Shown here one piece after another: positions 56,838-64,000 of a DNA stretch of 64,000 bases. The stretch lies in assembly GCA_015227615.1 (NCBI GenBank), contig JAALGZ010000058.1:62001-126000 (forward strand). Reading direction: 5' to 3'. The DNA comes from Labyrinthula sp. Ha. Lineage: Eukaryota; Sar; Bigyra; Labyrinthulida; Labyrinthulaceae. The notes beneath the pieces are model-generated. The model made no database searches, was not told where the DNA came from, and saw only the letters and a program-made list of their open reading frames with translations. Made by a program: the position numbers and the translations under genes. Position 1 is the stretch's first letter; the number at the start of each line of letters is the position of its first letter.

Positions 56838-59100
56838 TTAAGCCATACTAAATGGAGTCTTTCCTATGTAAATATGGGAATATATAAATTTTGGTGTATT
56901 CAGTTTAACTCTAATCCCTTTCTTCCTTTGTTTCCATGTTTCTATTTTATACTCTTGAACAGTATTATTATGTTTTGCCGGTTTCCACCGTGAACTTCTT
57001 TCTCTATAACCTCCAAACAATGGATGCACTGTTTGACCAAAATATACCCCAGGAATATTATGTTCATCAAATACATTTTCATATGAAGTAGCAACATTTA
57101 CAAAAATATCCCTTTCTGTCAAAGAACTTTGTGTAAATATTTCCCCGGAAAGATCGGATAGCAAACTTCCTAAACCAATTCCTTGCCAGTTTGGTAAAAT
57201 TACTGTCCGATGAGCTCTGAAGGCTAAACTAAGTAATATCATAAGAAAATACCTTTGAAACCAGAAAATTTTCCAATTTGAGAAATGGCAGCAACAAAAC
57301 CTACTAGTTGAAACACCTGTTTCTCTTCTTTAACTAGAACAAATGGGTAACATTTTTTTGAAAGTTTTTCAGTTTTGTAGTGATATTCTTTAAAATAATC
57401 CCTACAAAATAAAAATAATGTTTACAGTACCAAAACTTTGAAGAACAAGCAAGAAGCTTCAGATGTAAGATAGGTTTACCGGGATAAGCGGATTCGCTGG
57501 ATGTGAAATGAGAGCTACATGAAGCACCTCTTGTTGTTCTAGTGTTCAAAATTCTTAAGTGTGCATCTGTTTGAAAAACCCAGTCAGCTAGACTCCTAAG
57601 AATAAATTCTTTACACATTACAAATATCCACTTATGTGCAGTGTTTTCTCTAATATATTCAAAAATAGATTTCTGTAACTCAATGCATGTAGCCATATCA
57701 AAGCAGCTCAAGAACTCGTCCACACATATAACCCTTTCTTTTAACTCGTTGTTAGAACAGAGTAAATACGAGAGTTTTGTCACTTCTTTCAAACAAGGAG
57801 ATAAGTCATTAAAGCTGGTTTCTGAAAGAATTGTAATCAGTTCCAAGACTGCGATGCACGACGAAAAAATGTTAAAAACTTCAACTGTCTTTTTTGACTT
57901 TGAGAAACAAGAGAGAACAGGTTCTTCTTTTGGAAAGTAAACTTTAGTATCTTCAGAAAAATAATGTTTTGCTAGTGCCGATTTAAGAGAGCCAGATTTT
58001 CCTGTAATTATACCTATTCGAAAATGCTGGTTCTTGTTAAGAAGGGTCTCAAAATTAGAGTTATTTAGTTGAAGAAGATTCTCACCAGTAAACTCATGGT
58101 CAAACAAGGTTTCGCATCTCTTTGTATGTTTATCATGTTGCACAAAAGTACAACATATTGCCTTTGCTTGCCTTAAATTTTGAGGTGAACTTTCAGCACT
58201 TATTCTTGGAGATATTTCCCCGCTTCCTTCAAGGGGTAACTTTGAGTAGCTTAGAGGAACCGAATATTTGATATCGTAACCAGGTTTCTTTAAATTACTC
58301 TGCTGAACGATCTTTAGTTCTCTGTTGACAATTTTAAATATGAGTTTAGGCTGAATAGCGGCAACTAGTTCGAAATCGTTAACAACTAGTATAGCAGGGA
58401 TATTCTCTTTACGCAAGAACTTTGAAAGAGATATTGCACAAGACATGGAAGTTTGTCTGTCTAGGTAGGTGCAAAAATTATCAATTACAAAATAATGTTC
58501 CAACTTATCTTCTTGATGTAGTAGGAGTAACCTTGCCAAGTATGCTCTGTATTTTTCTCCAGTCGATAAGATTCTATAACATTTACACCAACTCTTAACG
58601 GAGTTCAAACCAGTGGAAATAAGCCATTTATATCCATCAGATCCAAAATGAGATAGTATAGACTTATTATTATCCCATAATATCTCCCTGTTTTGTTGTT
58701 TTTCGTTCAAGTACAACTGTAGATCGTGAAGAACCGTTGACTTACCTGACACCGATGTTCCATACACAACAGTTGTTCCAGAGAAATCAAGATTTTTCAA
58801 AGTAATATTCATGAAATCAATAGTGACCTTATTTATTTCTTGCTTAATATTTTTCTGCGTTGTTTCCAAGGTAGCCGATGTCAAAGATGGATAATCCAAA
58901 GATATGAAATCCGTTAGTTTCGTTCCTTTAGACTTAACCCAAAATTCAAGCTTCTTATATTTGGATGGAAAATCCATTTCATAAATATCACAATTCAGGA
59001 ATCGCTGCGCAATAGGTTGTGGAGTACCTTTAACTTCTTCTATGACTTTCAAGCCTTTCTCTAATTTTCTGGTTAACATTCTTACATATTGCCACGTCAT
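56838..59100 (-). CDS. twin ABC-ATPase fused to GNAT acetyltransferase, bacterial type
   Basis: Three exons, 59100-57431, 57401-57253 and 57223-56838, with two 29-nt GT...AG introns, giving 734 residues in frame. ABC module 1: Walker A GTSVSGKST (114-122), signature-like LSTGEKYRAYLARLLLL (about 183-199), Walker B YFVIDNFCTYLD. Module 2: Walker A GKSGSLKS (367-374), Walker B RVICVDEFLSCFD. A GNAT domain follows, with VGFVAAIS, HRTVILPNWQGIGLG (acetyl-CoA loop QGIGLG) and HPLFGGYRERSSRW. This order matches soluble 'ABC-type ATPase fused to acetyltransferase' proteins (COG2401 as I recall) of bacteria, archaea and phages, not membrane transporters. The splice sites restore the expected GNAT sequence exactly. 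An insertion (about 20 residues) precedes HPLFGG. Function unknown; transfer from a prokaryote or virus is likely. Confidence 0.8.
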
Positions 59101-61064
59101 TAAGACAAGTTATTCTATGATGGATTAGCTATGGTAATGTCATAACAGAGATTGGAAAATAAATGCTTAAGGGAATAAAATTAGGAAAATCACGTCACAG
59201 TCAATATGTATGTCATTGTTCCAGGAGCATGGAATATATGAGTGCTGTAGTTTCGTAAGTAAATTGGGAAAATACCAGGCTTCATTGAGTTCTTCTGAAG
59301 AGAATCATAAGTGTAGAGTTTTTTGTTTAATTAGATCATCAAGAAAGCTCGTGTACAAGGACAACTAAGGGTAGTGAATGAATCCTCATTGAGGACTCAT
59401 TCAGGCTATTGAGGAAAATTTTCGACACCTGAATGGATTTGAGTGAGTCTTGATACCACTTTGACTGAGGAATGAGGACCTCATTAATGATTTCTGAGTG
59501 AGAAATTGTATGATTCTTGACTGAGTGAGGAATGAGTTCCTTATTGAGGAATTGACTAAGAGGATTTGTTAACTACATCAGTTGTATTTAAAATTATCAA
59601 TGATGTTTGTAAAATGTGTTGGAAGGTTTTGAGAAAATTCGTTTTTTGGTTATTTTCTCTTTGATTCGGCGTTGCTGGCTGGAAGCTGCTTCTTCTAGTT
59701 GAGAGTATGGTGACATGCACTATTGAGGTTCTTGTATCAGTCGTTGTTATTGGTTGCGTATCATCTGTGTTGGTGATGAGGACTAGGCTACTATTTTTAC
59801 TAAAATTCTATGATAGCACAATTAGACAATAATCCCGGTGTTTGTTTGTAATAGGTTTACCTTGATTTTGAACTCTGTAAGGTTCAAATTTGTGTTGATC
59901 TGTCCCTTCTAGTCGGCTCTAGTTAACTACCTTAATTCATTAGCTTTAGGTGGATAATTTTTCTTTTTCTCTTTTTAGCTTTAATAAGAATTATTTCCCG
60001 TAGGAATACTCTTAAAAGCACTTTGTGCCCCCTTGAATCAGATATTAAGCGGTATTGATATTTTACCTAGATGATACTCTGGTTGCTAAGTTTAATTCTG
60101 AAAGTGTTAGTGCTGAATAACCTATTTTTACTATATTTCATGGACCACAATAATGGTGGACATTAAAACTATCTGAATAAGTATACCTACTGTAACTATT
60201 AATCATCAAAGACTAGTAGGATGCTCGAGTTGCGTTTCATGCATTTGTAATAGGAAAGGTAGTTAATTCATTTATTGGTAGTTCATCGGTGATCTTTAGA
60301 TATTGTAACTAAGCAGATGATGAAAGCATCATTGCTGGCTGAGTTGGAGAAGTTGTTTCGCTCATCCATGTCTTCAAAGAAGCGTCTCTCTCTCTGCAGT
60401 GAGTTGTGTTAGAGACGTCTCACTTTAGTTGAAAACTTAGTGTATACAGATCAGTTGTAACTTGCAGGGGTGTCTTTGGTCATTATTTTGTGCCTAAGAA
60501 AAGGATAAATATGTATACGTTTTCCGCAATAATTTATCTTTTCCCTCTAGTGTAGAATAAGTAAGTGGTGTTTACCAGCTTGTGTTGTATAGACTTTCTT
60601 GGTCTCTACTTCCAGCTTCTAGAAGTGCTACTAAGTTTTCGTGAGAATTAATGGCATGGTGCCTAACCATTTTAAGTCCGTTGCTTTGATGGCCTTTAAC
60701 ATTCACTGTTACTATTTTCGATGAACAGGAATCTTGCGTCTCGATGATTGGGAGGTGCTGATAGGGGCTCTGATATGTCAGTTGTTACAAACATTTCTTT
60801 GTTCCCAAGTTTTCCGTCTCCAAAAAAAATACTTAAGGTGAATTCGTAGAAATGAAGGGAGAAGAAAACTTTGTAACATATGTATAGTCTATAAAATCAT
60901 CATAACTACATCATGAGTTTAATTAACACAACTTTGTCTTCTTATTTTGGATTATGATGCAAGAAGATTTGTGCCACGTCATCAGTTTAAGTACAGAATT
61001 CGAAACAAACTGAAACAGGAAAATCTTGGTGAATCAGCACGTAATAGAAGTCTAACCTGAATAA
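59101..61064. other. gene-free spacer with TGAGGAAT-rich repeat
   Basis: No gene recognised. The left part, about 59385-59570, is a patch of repeated TGAG/CTCA-containing units; the rest shows nothing. Confidence 0.5.
59385..59570 (+). repeat. TGAGGAAT-rich repeat patch, including copy 2 of a dispersed repeat
   Basis: TGAGGAAT-like units recur in both orientations (CCTCATTGAGGACTCATT at 59391, TGAGGAATGAG at 59466 and 59526, TTATTGAGGAATTGA near 59541). Positions 59441-59476 match 46150-46185 in inverted orientation with four mismatches in 36. Confidence 0.65.
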
Positions 61065-61631
61065 ATGGAGAACCCCGAACACGAGGAAAGAGAAGTTACA
61101 ACCCCTATTACCTATGAAAATATATTTGAGGAAATAGGACATCTTGAGTATAGAATAAGAAAACTTTTCAACAAAGAGTTTCACACTGCAGCCCCTGAAA
61201 ATGAAACTGAAGTAGAGCAGGATCTAAAAAGTACCGAAAAAGAGCTTGAGAAGGTAGAAACTTTGTCAGCAGATGAAGTTACTAAACTTAAAAGTGACTT
61301 GAATAAAGCCTACACTTTATTCTATGCCTTTCAATTCTTACAATCAAAACAACCTGAAGAAGGGTTGGAAGAAAAAGTATTGTTTCGAGGGGAAAGTGCA
61401 GGATGGAGCAAGTTAAAAGATGAAACCTGGAGACCTCAGTTTATAGCTAAAGTTGGAAAATGTGACCTTTTAACAGCTGTAAAGCTTTCAGCTAAATATG
61501 AAGATTTAAGAATAGCAATAAGTGAATCAAAGAAAGGGATCAAGTTTGGTGATACTCCCAGTTTTGGTGGTGCACCACCAAATGCACAAGCTATTGCAAC
61601 ACTAAGAAGAGTTGCTAAAAGTAAGCATTAG
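61065..61631 (+). CDS. small helical protein, possibly C1D/Rrp47-like
   Basis: A 188-residue hydrophilic, mostly helical protein. The segment LSADEVTKLKSDLNKAYTLFYAFQFL resembles the helix-turn-helix of the Sas10/C1D family (LDPLEQAKVDL.SAYTLNSLFW) of nuclear exosome cofactors. The rest, including a Gly/Pro-rich tail (GDTPSFGGAPP) and a basic end, is not clearly of that family. I give this as a suggestion only. The gene is a single exon and ends 27 nt before the convergent transporter gene. Confidence 0.5.
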   Translation: MENPEHEEREVTTPITYENIFEEIGHLEYRIRKLFNKEFHTAAPENETEVEQDLKSTEKELEKVETLSADEVTKLKSDLNKAYTLFYAFQFLQSKQPEEGLEEKVLFRGESAGWSKLKDETWRPQFIAKVGKCDLLTAVKLSAKYEDLRIAISESKKGIKFGDTPSFGGAPPNAQAIATLRRVAKSKH

Positions 61632-61658
61632 ATATTTAAGTTGATAAGATAGTAGGGT

Positions 61659-62696
61659 TTATCTTGTAGTTTCTTTTGCATAAGAGTATAACAAAACACC
61701 AACAATAGCAAGAGTTATTCCAAGAGCGTTTATTTGGTTTATATAGTTTCCAAAATACCAAACAGAGAATATGATAGTAACAACTCTTCTAAAGGCATTT
61801 GCAACTGCATGACTGACTAGAGATACTTTGGATAGAACGTAGAAAGACATCTGATTGTATAGAAAGTATGCAACTCCATTTGTTATAATAAGTCTTACCT
61901 AAAGAATAAAAACAATAAAAAAAGATACGTCATCAGGATTTATATCAACGATATCTTCACTTACGGAAAGTTCATTAAACCCAGTTAGAATAGACAAAAC
62001 TTCTTTTAGCATCATAACAAATAAGAGAGATACTAAACCTATTTTAGAAACAAGGTAAAATAGTTGAAATGCGTTGTATTCAAAGTGTGTTTTATCTGGA
62101 TAAACCAAATTCATATTTTTTTGATGAGCTTTTACTTGTTTCGTTATAAGGGAACGAAGAGAGAAACTCATATTCGATATCATAACACAAAGGAGCGCGA
62201 TTAGAGAGAAAGAACTGTCACCTGCAGAAGATAAAGCTCCACCAACAGCAATTGGAATCATAGAAAATATTATCAGATTATTTATTTTTGCTTCTGAGAG
62301 ATAAAACTTAGCGAGAAAAACTGAAATCAAAGGTTCAGTTGATCTAAGGGTTTCTGCCAAAGAGACATTTACCAGAAGATATCCACTGTTTACGAACAAG
62401 AAACCAAGAGTGTAAACAAATGAGAGTTTCAATAGAAGTTTATTCAGCTTCTTATTCTGTGGCTGAGCTGGTATTTCTCCTTTAACTTGTAGGAAAACAC
62501 CAAGGAAGAGGAAAGCAGTGAGGAATTGTGTAGTTGTCAGAAATAGCGGCATCGGAAAACCATTTAAGAAGCTACGACTAGTTGTGTTTGCCACAGCAGA
62601 GGCAGTGTACCTATAAGATAATGAGATATAAGTTAACTACCAGACTAAAACAGCTGAAGCAATGCCAACTAACTCCCCAAGGACGCATTTATTCAT
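61659..62696 (-). CDS. triose-phosphate-translocator family (SLC35/TPT) carrier
   Basis: Three exons, 62696-62641, 62610-61929 and 61898-61659, with two 30-nt GT...AG introns, giving 325 residues. A drug/metabolite-transporter fold with about ten membrane helices. The first helix reads WYTASAVANTTSRSFLNGFPMPL, as in TPT proteins. A middle block reads LAETLRSTEPLISVFLAKF, and the C-terminal block FLYNQMSFYVLSKVSLVSHAVANAFRRVV is the family's diagnostic region ending in the basic pair. These proteins exchange phosphorylated sugars or nucleotide-sugars. There is no N-terminal extension for plastid import, so Golgi/ER or an outer membrane of a complex plastid is likelier than a primary plastid inner envelope. 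Substrate not predictable. Head to head with Brr2. Confidence 0.88.
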
Positions 62697-62805
62697 CTTT
62701 CTTGTATCTTTTTTCTAATTTGGGATGTTTAATAATAATTGAAAAAATATGGTAGGTACAAATTCATATTTATTAATTAGCACAAACTTAAAAAGTTGAT
62801 AAACA
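62697..62805. promoter_or_regulatory. short bidirectional intergenic region
   Basis: 109 nt between the start codons of the TPT-family carrier (minus) and Brr2 (plus), presumably containing both promoters. No motif recognised. Confidence 0.35.
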
Positions 62806-64000
62806 ATGGCAGAGAAAGAAGCACGTGATAAGAAATATGATTATAAGAGCAACAGCAATCTGGTTCTTTCCTCAGGTAGGCGACGAAACTTAGATGGTCC
62901 TACAGGTGAAGTTGAGTCTTTAAATAACAAAATGGTACATTATTTTTGCTTTTTTGGTTGATTATCTTTAGTTCTGGATCTTATTGTTCAGGGTGGAACC
63001 AGATTTGGAGACAAAGTTCAAAGAGAAAAACCACCAGATCTTTTAAAGCAAGATGCCAAAAAGAGACGACTATTAAAAGAAAAAGCTGATGAAAAAGAGA
63101 AGCAGCTTAGTTTTATGATTCGAAAAGGTGGGAACATCTTAGAAGAAGCTGTTACGAATCAAGCAGGGATATATCAGCCCACGAACTCTAAAGCAAAGGC
63201 AATCTTTGAACAGCTTCTTCAGCTCTTATCAAGAAAATATTTCAAAATTTCCCCGCATTCTGTTCTGGAGCAAGCTGTGGATGAAATACTGCACATTGTA
63301 AAGGATAAGAACTCAACTTCAAAGAGCCAACTAAAGGACATCAAATTTATACTTTCCAGTGAAGGAACAATTAGCTTTTCTGATATTGATCTTGGAGAGA
63401 TTCGTTCCTTGGTGGATCAAATAGTTGATTTTGTGCCTGAAGAGCAACCAGTCAGTGGAATTGATATCTCAACAGCTTTGGAAGATGAGGCTATTGATAA
63501 TGCTGCACTCTTAGATGAAGGTGTTGCTATTGACTTTGACAGTGAAAACGATGAGGAAGGAGTTGATATAATACGAGACACAGAAGGCCAACCAGAGAAT
63601 ATTCTCGACGAAATTCAAGAGATGGAGTCTGAGCAAAGTGAAGACGAAAATGTGGACAGAACAGTTCTAGTTGAAGAAATATCATCCATTTGGCTCCAAG
63701 AAAAGCTCCAAGGGATAGTTTCAGAAAAGCAAGATGTAGTTGTACTAATAGATAAGGTGTTGAAAGCACTAGGAGTGGAGACAGATAGGGAAGCTGAACA
63801 GAAGCTTCTTGATCTTCTTCCAGAATCAAAAGATATGAGACTCTTGGAGTTACTACTTTCGAACAGGGAAAGCATTTATTATTTAACTAGCCTATACAAG
63901 GAGCAGGATCCAAAAAGGCAGCATGTCTTGTTGAAAACTATGATGACGAAGGGTCTAGATGCAGAAATCGCAGCCTTTAAACGTAACCAAGAAGCAGAGG
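62806..64000 (+). CDS. BRR2: spliceosomal RNA helicase Brr2, 5' part
   Basis: The first 379 residues of Brr2 (SNRNP200), the Ski2-like helicase that unwinds U4/U6 in the spliceosome; the gene runs off the right edge. Exon 1 is 62806-62934 and exon 2 starts at 62992, after a 57-nt GT...AG intron. The N-terminus has the conserved Y-x-Y-K-x-N-S-N-L-V-L start (YDYKSNSNLVL), GPTGEVESL, and across the splice GGTRFGDKVQREKP. An acidic segment follows, then the PWI-like block beginning SSIWLQEKLQGIV. The helicase cassettes lie beyond the window. Confidence 0.92.

Noticed and set aside
62935-62991. A 37-nt Brr2 intron using the earlier TTTAG
   Set aside because: It puts the following exon out of the Brr2 frame; only the 57-nt version gives GGTRFGD.
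1-64000. tRNA, rRNA, U6 snRNA genes or CRISPR arrays
   Set aside because: I looked by eye for conserved boxes and regularly spaced repeats and saw none; a covariance-model scan could still find some.

Overview
This is a stretch of nuclear DNA from a eukaryote, AT-rich and using the standard code (TAA, TAG and TGA all end genes here). The gene set points to a flagellated protist, perhaps an alga. It holds a ciliary transport protein (IFT57), the plant/algal enzyme GDP-mannose 3,5-epimerase, a plant-like hydroxyproline/serine glycosyltransferase, a triose-phosphate-translocator-family carrier, the spliceosomal helicase Brr2 and the nucleolar protein NOP16. I cannot place it more precisely. Spliceosomal introns are present and most are extremely short (26-33 nt; two are 57 and 88 nt). 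Several genes can only be read once these introns are recognised.

Layout: genes sit in compact islands separated by 2-5 kb of DNA in which I see no gene. Island 1 (2.4-7.3 kb): an ADCK2-like kinase and a 2OG-Fe(II) oxygenase whose start codons share one CATG, then a type II Na/phosphate cotransporter. Island 2 (11.4-14.0 kb): a LIM-domain protein. Island 3 (19.3-22.1 kb): a BCCIP/Bcp1 homologue, a Nup42-like FG nucleoporin and an alpha/beta hydrolase lacking its nucleophile serine. From 25.58 to 33.57 kb lies a Ty3/gypsy LTR retrotransposon. Island 4 (35.9-37.7 kb): an eight-exon glycosyltransferase. Island 5 (41.5-43.7 kb): PLAA/Doa1. Island 6 (48.1-49.8 kb): GDP-mannose epimerase and NOP16, head to head. 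Island 7 (54.6-59.1 kb): a bacterial-type twin-ABC-ATPase/GNAT fusion, a divergent PARP-like protein and IFT57, all on the minus strand. Island 8 (61.1-64.0 kb): a small helical protein, a TPT-family transporter and the 5' part of Brr2, which runs off the window.

Two items stand out. The retrotransposon carries, between its integrase/chromodomain and its 3' LTR, a Myb/SANT-like region followed by an MT-A70-type adenine methyltransferase domain, which I do not know from Ty3 elements. It is a fossil: broken about ten times or more downstream of an open gag-protease frame, with LTRs that differ at 5 of 195 positions. The second is the twin ABC-ATPase/acetyltransferase gene, of a type otherwise known to me from prokaryotes and phages, which here is interrupted by two 29-nt introns and so appears resident in the nuclear genome.

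Within islands, neighbours are very close. Head-to-head starts lie 83-109 nt apart or overlap, and tail-to-tail ends lie 6-76 nt apart. The genes are mostly unrelated housekeeping functions, so the packing suggests shared promoters rather than operon-like pathways.
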